The notes below the pieces were generated by a model. It saw nothing but the letters and a program-made list of their open reading frames with translations, was not told where the DNA came from and did no database searches. DNA of 64,000 nucleotides from Paraphaeosphaeria minitans. Lineage: Eukaryota; Ascomycota; Dothideomycetes; Pleosporales; Didymosphaeriaceae. The stretch spans positions 434,001 to 498,000 of the forward strand of contig WJXW01000007.1 of NCBI GenBank assembly GCA_015832175.1, given 5' to 3'. This document shows, in pieces, positions 1-9,738 of this stretch (positions are counted from its first letter, which is position 1; every line of letters begins with the position of its first letter). Both the position numbers and the translations under genes were made by a program.

Positions 1-512
1 GACGGCTTTCATAAGTGACGGTGCAGGTGAAGGGTAAGGGTGGGATGGGCACGGCCCAGGCGCGCTGCCAGGACTAGCAGGTCGATGCTGAGCAGGGCTA
101 GAGGCCGCTAGCTGCGAGCGTTGGCGGGCTCTAGGTCTACCTAGCAGCCAGCAGCCAACAGCCAGCAGCGGGCCACGAGCTGCTGCGCAGTGCGGCTCTC
201 TGGCTCTCTGCGCGCCCTAGCCTGGCTTGGATGTGCGGTGGGTGGCCCGGGTGGCTTGGCCTGGGTGGCCTGCGATGCTGGGCAGTTCGTGCGGCGGTAG
301 ACTAGGCTGCAAAAGTAGGGCTGAAAATTCAGATCCGGCGCCATGTAGCGGGGCTCCAGAGACGATGTGGTCATGGTCTGGCTGTGGCAGTGGCAGTGGT
401 AGTGGCACTCTGGCATTGCGCGTCGGCCTCTTGTCGGCGCTGTGCCATGGACATCCTGAAAGAAGTGCTGCTAGGTCGAAGCTGGAAGACGCCCTTCCGG
501 CGCTCGCGTGTC

Positions 513-536
513 TCGTCGTCGTCGTCGTCGTCGTCG
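513..536. repeat. (TCG)8 trinucleotide microsatellite
   Basis: About eight uninterrupted TCG units. It generates Ser or Val/Arg homopolymer runs in the overlapping open frames, one reason those frames look spurious. Confidence 0.9.
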
Positions 537-631
537 GTGTGGGAAGCTCAAGGCCAATCGGAGCCGCCGCCTCTGCCTCTGCTTCGATGCGAAATAGGAG
601 TTTGAGCCGCGGTTGGTGCCTCGGCTTGGGC

Positions 632-722
632 GGTGGATGCAACGAGACGCGCCGGCGACGGTGGATGCAACGAGACGCGCCGGCGACGGTGGATGCGCGG
701 TGGATGCAATGAGACGCGATGG
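632..722. repeat. 28-bp tandem repeat, about three units
   Basis: Two identical 28-bp units (632-659 and 660-687) beginning GGTGGATGCAACGAGACGCG, then a short partial unit (688-698) and a diverged unit (699-722). It is a GC-rich minisatellite in apparently non-coding DNA. Confidence 0.85.
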
Positions 723-1235
723 AGGCGACGGACGCGGTGGTGATTGCAGCTTGGCCGCGATGGAGCTGGTGATGCATCCAAGTGGGCCTCGCAGGTCCTG
801 GGGCGGCGCGCTCCCGACCCCGACCCCGACCGCATCCGTCAGGAAGTTGCGACCGTTACCGCTCCCGACCCCATCCGTAAATAAGGAAGTTGCGACCGTT
901 GCTGGCAAAAATCAACGACCACTCGCATCGCCCTTGCCTCTCCAACCTTTATCGCCACGCCACCACTGCGGGGTAATCTTTCCCTTTCCTGCCCGATCAC
1001 CACCTTTCACGTGATGCCGGCTTTCCCCACCTCGAAGGCGACAGCGATGAGAAGAACGAGCCGATTGCTTCATTGCCATGACTGCGCGACGGACAGCAAT
1101 GGATATTGCACATGACTATATCGGTTGAATCCTCCGAGATGGGACGCAGACGTCCTCTGACGTCAGAACGACGTGCGGTCGTAAAGGGAAGAAGCGACGT
1201 TGAGCACCGAAGATAGACACCTCTTCGACCTTCGA

Positions 1236-1311
1236 TCAAGCCCTCAAACTCTCAAGCCCTCAAGCTCCAAGCCCTCAAGCTCCAAGCCCTCAAGCTCTCA
1301 AGCCCTCAACC
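1236..1311 (+). repeat. 15-bp tandem repeat just upstream of the SDR gene
   Basis: Four to five imperfect copies of a 15-bp unit built on AGCCCTCAAGCTCCA, ending 18 bp before the start codon at 1,330. Being so close, it probably lies in the 5' untranslated leader. It is pyrimidine-rich and could affect transcription or mRNA structure; that is inference. Confidence 0.8.
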
Positions 1312-1329
1312 CCTTGTCCGTTTACTCGA

Positions 1330-2187
1330 ATGTCGTCGACCCAGGAACTAAGCGCTTCGAAGAATATCATTGTCTCAGGTGGCGCACGGGGAATTGGACG
1401 AGCTCTTGGACGCTACTTCCTCGAAGCCGGCCACCGCGTCTTCATTTTTGACATCCAGGAAGAAGAACTCGAGTACGCCGCAACTAAACACCTCGAGAAA
1501 TACCACAAAGACGGAAAGGTCGGGTACGCAGTCTGCAACCTCCGCAATGTTGACGATATCCGGTCAAAAGTCGACGAAGCCGCCAAGTTCTTCGGGGGAC
1601 AGCTTGATGTACTAGTCAACAATGGAGGTATCGCCTCCCCACACTGGAAAGACAACAAGACCATGGAAGACCAAGATACCTATGATCAATGGCTAGCCTA
1701 CATGGAAACCAATCTCACGGCGCCCTTCGCCATGTCACAGGCCTGCATCCCGTTCATGAAGCACCGAGAATCGGAATCGCACAACTCCCTGGGCGCACAC
1801 AAGCACGTTGCAGGTCCCTGCATCATCCACGTCGGCTCGTTCCGCGCGCATCAGAGTGATCCAAACCAGGAGGGTTATGCCGCGAGCAAAGCCGGACAGT
1901 TGGGTCTCATGCAGGCCATGTCGGTCAGTCTCGGTCCCTTGGGAATACGAACGAATCTCGTGGCGCCAGGAAGGATCAAGGTCGGGCACGAAAGCAAGGA
2001 AGGCGACGAGAACGGCGATACCTGGGAGGGCCAAAACACCGAGAAAGACATTGACGATCATACGACGAACAGAGCAGGCCGGCCGAAGGATATCGCAGAC
2101 GCGTGCTTGTATTTGATCAATGCAGGTTTCGTCAACGGAGTGGACATCACCGTGGATGGAGGAGCTTTGAGGAAAAAGGCTGCATGA
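1330..2187 (+). CDS. Short-chain dehydrogenase/reductase (classical SDR)
   Basis: A 285-residue single-exon NAD(P)-dependent oxidoreductase. The Rossmann nucleotide-binding motif SGGARGIGRALG is near residues 15-27, the NNGG variant of the usual NNAG motif near residue 96, a serine in HVGSFRA for the catalytic Ser, and the YAASK catalytic Tyr/Lys pair near residue 185. The C-terminal GVDITVDGG is the usual SDR end, so the length is complete. The substrate cannot be told from sequence. An internal acidic insert (residues 220-240, rich in E, D and G) lies where the substrate-binding loop sits. The start is the first ATG, just after a repetitive leader. It looks functional and stands alone, with no obvious pathway partner beside it. 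Confidence 0.9.
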   Translation: MSSTQELSASKNIIVSGGARGIGRALGRYFLEAGHRVFIFDIQEEELEYAATKHLEKYHKDGKVGYAVCNLRNVDDIRSKVDEAAKFFGGQLDVLVNNGGIASPHWKDNKTMEDQDTYDQWLAYMETNLTAPFAMSQACIPFMKHRESESHNSLGAHKHVAGPCIIHVGSFRAHQSDPNQEGYAASKAGQLGLMQAMSVSLGPLGIRTNLVAPGRIKVGHESKEGDENGDTWEGQNTEKDIDDHTTNRAGRPKDIADACLYLINAGFVNGVDITVDGGALRKKAA

Positions 2188-2279
2188 GCAAGGCTTTGCA
2201 GCCCCTCTCATGCGGCGTCAGTCCAATTTCAATGAATACAATTGCTTCATGAAAGCAAAAGCGATTCTATACACTGTCT

Positions 2280-2873
2280 TTATCCGTCCGCATTCCAGTA
2301 CGGGTAGCAATATCCCGTTGGCCTGACGGGGCAGGTCTTTTCGCTGTCCCTTGGCAACGGCGGATCATACGCCTTGCACACAAACCTATCATGACACATC
2401 GTATAGCCTGCACAGTACTCATAGTCCCCACCAAAACATGCCCCACCATAAGAAGGGTTTCCAAACATCTTCTGACACGGAAACTCTCTGCCTTCGAAGG
2501 TGACTTTGCCAGCCTCAACCCCAATCTTGTACGCCGCTGCTTCCGCGGGAATCTGCACATTGACAAATCCCCGTGGGTTTGGCGCGTCGGCCCAAAAGAA
2601 CGCGCTCGTGTTGTGGCCTTCCCAGCGGACGTATGGTGTTGCGGCTAGCGGCATTGTGTATTGCCACTGCTGAGGCGTGTGAGGACTGTAAAGGCCGATG
2701 TGGGACCAGGTGCGTGTGGCGTTGTTGACGGTGTTTGGGTCTTTGGAAGGGTTGGCGAGGTTGCTGCATTGGACGAGGTGGAATTCGAGGTCGAAGTCAA
2801 CCGGAGGACTAGTTGTCTGTGCCGCCGTGAGGGAGAGCAAAGTGCTGCTGATGAGCACGGCCAGGATCTGCAT
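2280..2873 (-). CDS. Small secreted cysteine-rich protein (effector-like)
   Basis: A 197-residue protein with a clear N-terminal signal peptide (MQILAVLISSTLLSLTAAQ) and no later membrane segment. The mature part has eight cysteines, one early (QCS), then seven in the C-terminal half (FPCQ, GACFG, EYCAGYTMC, RFVC, KTC, GYCYP), which suggests four disulphides. It is rich in Tyr, Trp and Pro. I do not recognise the family. Size, secretion and cysteine pattern fit a fungal apoplastic or effector-like protein; function is inference. It converges on the SDR gene with about 90 bp between stop codons. Confidence 0.75.
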   Translation of the reverse strand: MQILAVLISSTLLSLTAAQTTSPPVDFDLEFHLVQCSNLANPSKDPNTVNNATRTWSHIGLYSPHTPQQWQYTMPLAATPYVRWEGHNTSAFFWADAPNPRGFVNVQIPAEAAAYKIGVEAGKVTFEGREFPCQKMFGNPSYGGACFGGDYEYCAGYTMCHDRFVCKAYDPPLPRDSEKTCPVRPTGYCYPYWNADG

Positions 2874-3928
2874 CGTAAAGGATCTGGACGGTCGAGCTAC
2901 GCCGTGTGAGATGCAGTACCTACATGTACTTTTCTTATAAGAATATGTTTGTCCGGTTTCTCGTGCGAGTTGGACAGGTACGCAGTCTAGGCGTGCATTT
3001 TTCCAGGTGGTTTACCTAGTTGTCTGCCGCGCAACATTAATATCGAGCGTGCTGTTTTGTACCGGAAAAGCATCTAGCCTTCTGCGAGCTGCATGCACGA
3101 CGAGATCCAGTTCCTCCATCAAGTGTAGTCGATCGTGTACATCGCGGATATTGCGGCATTTGGAGTGAGGTACGGTGCTGTCCACTGCAAGTGAGTATTG
3201 TTTCAATTAATGGTGTTGCAGTGTACGCCATATCGAGCTGTACCAATCCGCTAGGTAGGTAACCATATCTACCTACTTTGTAGCTCGACTGCGGACGCAC
3301 TCTTTGCATCGTCGACTATTTGGGGTGTGCGAAAGGCCTCTTCGGGATGCAAAACCCGAACAAACCGTCGCTCACTGGCTTTCTTATATTCACAAAAGCC
3401 CGACTCGTTTTTGCCCGCCCATGAACCCGGGTCAGGGTATTGTCGTACGACCTTTCCGTGCGCAGCCACGCGAAGGAACCGATGGGGTGACAATCTTCGC
3501 GAGATCTCCCCACCAAACGCCTCCCCATCCACGCGCGACCACCATATCACACGACGCAAGCCCGAACCCACCCATCTGTTTCAGCTTCCAGTCGTCTCAC
3601 TGCCAATCGCGCGTCCGCACAAGCGTTCGCTCACACCATGCAGCCTGGTCCAGTGAGATCCAGCGCAGCGCCTGACGTGATGCTCGGTGCGGGTGCGCTT
3701 GGTATCGGACGCCTCCGCTGCTGGAAGATTGCGATGAAGTCCCGCAAGACGAGTATTTAATGCGTGGAGGCCGTTTGGTGTTGCGAACATTGCACCACAG
3801 CAGCTTCGCACCGCGTCCAGCAAATCAGCATACAAACCTCCTGCATCCACCAGACCGCGACCGCCAATCATCCCTTCCAACGAATCAATCGTCACACTTG
3901 TCTACCAGCTTCTGGATATCTACACAGC
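2874..3928. other. Intergenic region, probable promoters only
   Basis: It separates two divergently transcribed genes (the secreted protein on the minus strand and the microprotein on the plus strand). The open frames here are short, overlap in all directions and show no domain. I see no gene. Confidence 0.55.
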
Positions 3929-4171
3929 ATGCCTGTCGCACCCAAGTCTTACATCGGCGCTCTCGCCACTTTCATCAGTAAGTCACAAGGTCAAACGAAT
4001 CATGGCATGCGTTCTAATCTACGTCCAGTCGGCTCCTTCACATACACTGCGTACGTCGCCCGGTATGAAGGCAACCAGATAGATGCCGCACGAACTCGCT
4101 GGCAAGATCAGATGAGGAGAGGCAACGCAGCAATGTCAGGGGGAGTGTCATTGCTTGAGCCAACGAAGTAA
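3929..4171 (+). CDS. Two-exon 63-aa membrane microprotein
   Basis: Exon 1 is 3929-3977 and exon 2 is 4029-4171, joined across a 51-nt intron (3978-4028) with donor GTAAGT, a CTAAT-type branch point and a CAG acceptor. Splicing keeps frame and gives 63 residues beginning MPVAPKSYIGALATFIIGSF. Residues 8-26 form one hydrophobic helix, followed by a basic, amphipathic tail (YVARYEGNQIDAARTRWQDQ). The layout is like small inner-mitochondrial-membrane subunits or assembly factors, but I cannot name it. No single open frame covers the gene; the donor, branch point and acceptor together make it convincing. The promoter is the 250 bp upstream. Confidence 0.65.
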   Translation: MPVAPKSYIGALATFISKSQGQTNHGMRSNLRPVGSFTYTAYVARYEGNQIDAARTRWQDQMRRGNAAMSGGVSLLEPTK

Positions 4172-6232
4172 TCCATCGAGGATGGCGGTTAGAGGAGAGG
4201 CGATCTGGACCCAAGGGACCAGGGTTACCACATATTCAGCATGGAGGTCGGGCGTTCAAGGATTTGTGTGCATAAATATCCCAGCGTTGCTGAGACATCA
4301 GACAGGGCTTTAAGTTTCTCTTTAGTATAGGTGTTTGGTTCATTTCGATCCAAATATTAACGTAGTTGTCATAAAAATCTTAGATGACTCACTGCAGTTC
4401 CAAGATTGCATACACTTTCTGCACGTCACCTTGTTATCGTTGTGATTATTTCGCGCATGGTACCTAGGCGAGCAATATCCCGGTCACCACCTTCACGATA
4501 GGGAAAAGATAAATAAAGGATGCATACCTTGTGTTCACTTGCCGCGTGTCTTGTGCTACACTATATGTAATGGGAATGCTCCCGGTAGGTCCCCATGGCT
4601 GTCGGCAGGCTCCAGACCCACCACATCAGCGCGTCCCATACCTACATACGTAAAACTTCATGTGAAGCTGGGAATATAAATCACCTCTTTCAAAACACAG
4701 GCCATGGAATAAAAGGCGTCCGCGGCAAATAGCAGGGCTGCGACATGCCATTGCCAGAGCCATCTCCACCACCACTCGTGGACGTGATCGCGATCCCTTG
4801 CACACATCGAGCACACAGCATCCAAGGTCTCACTCATTCGAGCCCTCACAAATGACATGGAACCACCACAGTATAGTCGATTTGCCTTTCGCGTGCGGGT
4901 ACGAGAGCCTCCTTATCCAAGATCTGCTTAGATATCACCACCACTATGCTAATTTTGCTAGGTCCCGGACGGTGCTACCTAACGTTGAAGAGGCTGGCGG
5001 ACCGTACTTTGACATCGCTTACCATTGAAAACTCGGAAAGATGACCAAACCGACTAACATAGTGCGCGTAAGTCAAAGACGTGACCTTGAGGCTGCCCAC
5101 ATAACTTCACCATACCCCATCCCATTCCATTCCCAAACCGATATTCCGAGTTCCTCACCAGAAGTCTATCATCACTTTGCTATACCTAGCCAACCGGAGC
5201 GATGATGCCCCCCTTTCATTTTGGTAGGTATCATAGTACAAGGAACCCTTCGGTGTCATACATCCGCCCACACGGCCCAAATCTCCCAAAACAAAGGTTG
5301 TGCAGGATCGAATTCAAACTGCGAATCAGCAGAGGGCTCGGATGTGCTCCTTGCGTCGCCCAGACCCGGGGTAGGGCTCTCCTTCCCGTTCCGGCACCAC
5401 AGCATTGGTACCTACGGCACTTGCTAGCGTCGGGCCTGGAAAGGGGCGCTGAGAGGAGGGGAGAATTGTAATCGGGATCACTGTCGCGTGGGTGGGATGA
5501 AGGGCATAGACGATGCGTCAGACTGGCGTGTGGTTCTTGTGGGGCTTACCTAGTGCTTGTGGGGAACGTAGCTTCCGAGTGCCTGGCTCGCGCGTGGCAC
5601 CCAAGTGCCTACCTACCCATCTAGTCTAGTGTCGAAGTCCGGTGTATAATTCGTGCATCGCCTGTGGAGCATCTTCAGTGCGATGAAACGGTTGGGATTT
5701 GAAGACTTTCAAGCATCGTTCACTGATCAGGTGAATGTTAGCTCCAAGTGTTCATTTCTGTCGGTATTCGAGTTCTGGCCCCACGTTGCACTCGTCCCTG
5801 GCCCTGTTCGCAATGCGCCCGCCCCGGTCCGCACCGACACTGGACTGATCTTCAATGGTCGCCGTCCATCCTCCAGATTCGTTGGCCTAGCCAAATTGCC
5901 CCTGTCCAACCCATCCTGATGGTTTGATCCCCTGTTCCTGAGCCAATTGACTTGCGTGTTCGACGCCGTGGCTGCATGCTCAGCTAGTATACTTGAACTC
6001 GTCCACTGGCTATGGCAACCATACTTGGGGGCTTACGGCCGCTCTGGAGGCGTTCGGGTGTGGCTCTCTTCTCCTGCTGGCGTTGGAGGCTGTTCGACGA
6101 CCTTAACGCTAGAAACGAACAATTGAACGGCCAACCCATATACTCTACCTACACGACGACTCTCTGAACTACGAATGCATTTCTTGGAGCAATAGCCGGT
6201 GGTAACCTCGGTCTTGTTCCACTACAGCGACG
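4172..6232. other. Long intergenic region with no supported gene
   Basis: About 2 kb with only short frames on both strands. None has a recognisable domain, and none could be extended by plausible introns. Base composition is mixed. I see nothing that can be annotated. Confidence 0.5.
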
Positions 6233-6769
6233 ATGGCACCGCGGCCACTGGATCAGAATGGGACTCCGCAGCAGCCTACGCAGCCGGAAAAAGCTGACCC
6301 TTCGCACACAGCAGCGAGCGACCCTTTATTTAAAACGGAGGTCGTCCAGGCTGGCGAAATAATGCTCATCGTCTCGCTCGTTCTGATCCTCATCGTTGTC
6401 ATCTCGATATCGATACACTTCTACCTCAAGCGGCAAAGACAAATACGTCGAAAAACGTCACCAAGAAAGAGCGTCGGGAAGAATGGCGACACGCAGCCGG
6501 AGTTGCCATCGAAGGATGAAAAGATGCCCGAGCTAGTAGGGACACCGTTGTGCGAGATAGGCGACTCGGAGCCGCGACACGAGATGGGAGACGCAGAGGT
6601 TCTTGAACGGGATAGCATAACCGAGCCGGAGCATCCGCAGGAGCATCCAGTACATATTGTCAGTCCGTTGACGCCGAACTACGACGACGGTCGAATGTTC
6701 GGCGACATGTCGACTCGTGCTGCTGCACAGCCGGAAGCAGGTGTGTACGCAGCGTATATGGCTCGGTGA
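6233..6769 (+). CDS. Single-pass membrane protein with acidic cytoplasmic tail
   Basis: A 178-residue protein: a polar N-terminus without signal peptide (1-40), one strongly hydrophobic helix (about residues 43-64, IMLIVSLVLILIVVISISIH), a basic stop-transfer cluster (LKRQRQIRRK), then an acidic tail. The tail holds two spaced motifs, TPLCEIGDSEPRHEMGDAE and later PLTPNYDDGRMFG, of the kind common in the cytoplasmic tails of fungal single-pass surface proteins (short E-L/M-x-G and PRHE-type motifs). That similarity is from memory of families, not a search. The predicted topology is N-out, C-in. There is no catalytic domain, so a sensor or adaptor role is only possible. Confidence 0.65.
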   Translation: MAPRPLDQNGTPQQPTQPEKADPSHTAASDPLFKTEVVQAGEIMLIVSLVLILIVVISISIHFYLKRQRQIRRKTSPRKSVGKNGDTQPELPSKDEKMPELVGTPLCEIGDSEPRHEMGDAEVLERDSITEPEHPQEHPVHIVSPLTPNYDDGRMFGDMSTRAAAQPEAGVYAAYMAR

Positions 6770-7799
6770 GCTGGGACTAGCAGGAGGATCGTTACTCAGT
6801 TGCGTCTCTGGAAGGGTGTTGCTTGGGGAAGGTCATCGGACAGTCCCAATCGCAATATGCGCAAAGAAGCCTCACGCTTGTGTCTGGCACTGTTAGTAGT
6901 AAGTGCTAATAGTGATCCTTCGCAAACACATACTGACTTCATTAGTCCGTAAGCGTGGTCATCCTCGTAGGCTGCGAGTTTGGAGCTGTGCAGAACCGCT
7001 GCCTACACATCTAGACAGCCATCCAGACAGCCATCCAAGAGAAGCAACCAGTCGCTCTATCACCAGCGCAGAAGCGCTGGTACGACTGGTCAGATTTTGG
7101 GTCAGATCTTGTCGCCAAAGATCGAGCATACCGACGGAGGCCCAGAAAGCATGCGGCCGATACAGGACGTGAGCAGGGTGGAAGAAAGGGTTAGTCACTG
7201 AGATGGGTTGTCTGCGTGTAGCGGTATGACTCAGCAAGATGAAGAAGAATTGTTGCATCCATGCATACGATAATGTTGTTGCCAAAATAATATATTTGCT
7301 TTGTTGCTGCATGCTTTGTATCAGCGTTCCTAGTATTCGGTATTATTAATAGTACGAAATAGAAGAGACATGATTTTCAGCAATCTGTCACGTCCTAGGT
7401 TTAGTAAAGTAACACTGCTATTTCCTTTTCTTATGTCTTGCTATAACAGTCTGTGCTATTTAGCCTTTAGAAACGAGTCACAAGTACTGTATAGAGGGTT
7501 AATCGTACAGCAATACTAACGACTGGAAAGGCTGCCTTGTAGTGCATAGCTTTATATGGTTGGACACGTACCCCACCGCAGACAAGGAACCCAGAGCAGT
7601 GACACTATCCTCTAGCAACTGCCAAGTACAAGTTTACCTTATTGTTGCGATTTTGCTAGTACTCCCCTCGTATATACAGACAAGCTATCTACCCCTGTCC
7701 TTGGGATCACACTTGCGCATGTATAAGGCCTTACTGTATTTAATGTGTGTGACACTACTAGCAACAACCGTCTCGGTAAGCAAATTCATGCAAGCAATT
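6770..7799. other. Intergenic, AT-rich toward the pseudogene locus
   Basis: The composition becomes AT-rich from about 7,200, at the border of the decayed secondary-metabolite locus. Short frames only, with no domains. The AT shift fits RIP-like mutation spreading from the dead genes, but I cannot measure it here. Confidence 0.5.
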
Positions 7800-9055
7800 T
7801 CATACTGCGAGCCTTGCAGAATCGCTTAGAAATCGATTTGCAGCTGAACCCTTGATAACGAGCATAGCGTGTGTGTTCTCCGTGCACTTCTCCAAAAGAA
7901 GGCGGGTCCGGGCTCCGACCAGGTTGATAGTGTCTTCCATCGTCAAAACACCTGCAGCGTAGAACGCAAAATACTCTCCAAGGCTGTTTCCAGTAACGAC
8001 AGAGGGCTTAACAGCCCAGGACTTCCATAAGTTCAGCAGGTCAATCTGCACAGACACCAAGGCAAGCTGGGTTTCCAGAGCGGTAAGCTACTCCATAGAA
8101 GTGCCATCTAGCGCAGGAAAGAACGAGGTGTAGCCTTGAGTTTACACCAGCTAATTAGGATGCAGGACTGTATATCAAAAGATCTTTGATTGCTTAAGCA
8201 GAGTTTTTCTAAGGCTAGCATAGTACGCTCCTTGCCTCGTGGATACAAAAGCCGTCTTAGGGGTCGTTAAAGGCACGTTTGAGAGGTTGCATTTGTTTGC
8301 CTTGGCTAGTAGAAGCGTCTTCAACTCATCGAGGTTAGACGCAGTCACACTAATGAGGCGCGCGGCTAAAGTATACGATAAAGTGGCGAAATCTTTAGCC
8401 GAGGCATTGGTAACAAACGCAGCGATTGTCTTGGCCTTTTTCGCCAATGAGAAGTGAGATTTGGCGGAAGTTATGAACGGTAAGAATGTGCGAGGGTACG
8501 GTAAGCCCCTAGAGGCTTGGTCCGGGCGGGGCCGTCTTGGATAAGCACAGTGGTGTTACCACCAGCAGCACTGAATTTATTCATGAACATCTTCCTGGAA
8601 TACCCTCGGGTCTGGCGTAAGGAGTGTTCTCGAAAGGGACCTTGATGTCGCGGACGACCAAGTCGGGGAAACTGGGGTTGAGCTCGTTCTTGATACCGAC
8701 GTGCTTGGGAATGGTGTCCTGCAGCGTGAGAAGCACCCTTAAAAGCGCTCCGATACAAGCAACAGCTCCGCCGTGACCGATGTTCGACTTCACTGCTCCA
8801 ATGTGCAGAGCCATTTCGGGTTCGGTGCTGCCGAGCATGCTCGGCGGCAAAAACGGTCGTAACTGAGCTGATCTCCGCCACATGACGGGCCTGAGTTCCG
8901 GTTCCGTATATTTCAACGTAGCCAATTTCCAGTGGATTGACGCCAGCTTCGTAGAGGATACTTTGGTAGAGGTAGGCCTAGTTCCCAGCGTGAGGATATT
9001 TGATGGAAATGGGGTCAGCAGAGTGTTTAGTAGCTGTACTTGTAGCTCACACTCG
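7800..9055 (-). pseudogene. Non-reducing polyketide synthase remnant (KS C-terminal part to AT)
   Basis: Read on the minus strand, three frames together give a collinear KS-to-AT segment of a fungal non-reducing PKS. The KS part (about 9,050-8,470) includes the region around SADPISIK, then EIYGTGTQ, then KSNIGHGGAV and FSAAGGNTTVLIQDGPA. The linker and start of the acyltransferase (about 8,450-8,170) end in a RQGAYYA motif. The AT part (about 8,130-7,830) carries GNSLGEY, the serine elbow usually GHSLGEY. The usual KS histidine of HGTGTQ is tyrosine here. At least two frameshifts and several in-frame stops interrupt it. The N-terminal starter-unit region, the KS active-site cysteine part and everything after the AT (product template, ACP, thioesterase) are absent. 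It is clearly non-functional and is the core of a dead biosynthetic cluster. Confidence 0.85.
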
Positions 9056-9738
9056 AACTTAGGGGCCAGATTATGGACCTTTAAGCATGTACTGCACCTG
9101 ATCCCTGAAATGTACCATTAACCCCGAAATTCCAGTATCTCGAAAGTGGGCGTTGGGCATCTAAGCTCTCAAAAAAGCGAGTTTTGCCGCATTTGACCTT
9201 TCGCTGGGGGCTTCAGTTGCAATATCATGATGAATACTCAGGCAGCGATGTGTGAGCAATAAGCACTTTGTGAAAAGTACCTGTTTTTATCTTTCAAGGT
9301 AGAAAAGACACCTCAGACGTACACAACTAAACACAAGATGTGCAAACACAGCTTCTAAATTAACCGGCTTCCACGTTAAACATGCACCTAGAGAGCTCAG
9401 AAGTACCTCCTAGAATTTAAGAGGAAGCATTTCTTTTCCCCTTTTAGGGGGTTTTCACTCTCATGGCAGCATTTCGCACGCGGTGGGCGCAGAGGAGGTA
9501 GCTTGCACGCTGATATGAGAAAAGAAAACATCTTGGACTGCATGAAGCCACCTATGTTAATTGAAAAAGTTGGCCAGGCTATGAGTAAAGAAAAGAGTTA
9601 TGGCAACGCAGCTCTCGTGCATGGGAGTGAAAGTGAACGTGAACCATCACCGCCTTCTAGCGCCACGCCATGAGAAAATTTGTCAGCGCGGAGCTAGTCT
9701 AAGTACCCCGCTTTGGTTTTCCATCCAAATGCTCACAC
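9056..9738. other. Spacer between two pseudogenes; no recognisable gene
   Basis: PKS similarity fades out near 9,055. The DNA up to about 9,738 is AT-rich and shows no coherent reading frame on either strand. It may hold more heavily mutated PKS sequence, but I could not recognise any. Confidence 0.5.

Larger units (their letters stand above)
1..1235. other. GC-rich repeat-bearing stretch without a supported gene
   Basis: Several open frames overlap on both strands here, but their predicted peptides are rich in Arg, Pro, Ala and Ser, they mirror each other across strands, and none shows a domain or signal peptide. The openness is explained by high GC content and by the tandem repeats listed separately. 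The end nearest 1,235 probably holds the promoter of the SDR gene that starts at 1,330. I see no gene. Confidence 0.6.

Noticed and set aside
141..1014. Six overlapping open frames of 70-190 codons on both strands
   Set aside because: They are explained by high GC and tandem repeats; peptides are low-complexity and strand-mirrored.
3304..3895. Overlapping frames of 60-120 codons on both strands
   Set aside because: No domain, no signal peptide, no splice-supported extension; likely promoter DNA of the microprotein gene.
8239..8457. Plus-strand 72-codon frame
   Set aside because: It is antisense to the PKS remnant, whose minus-strand reading has clear family motifs.
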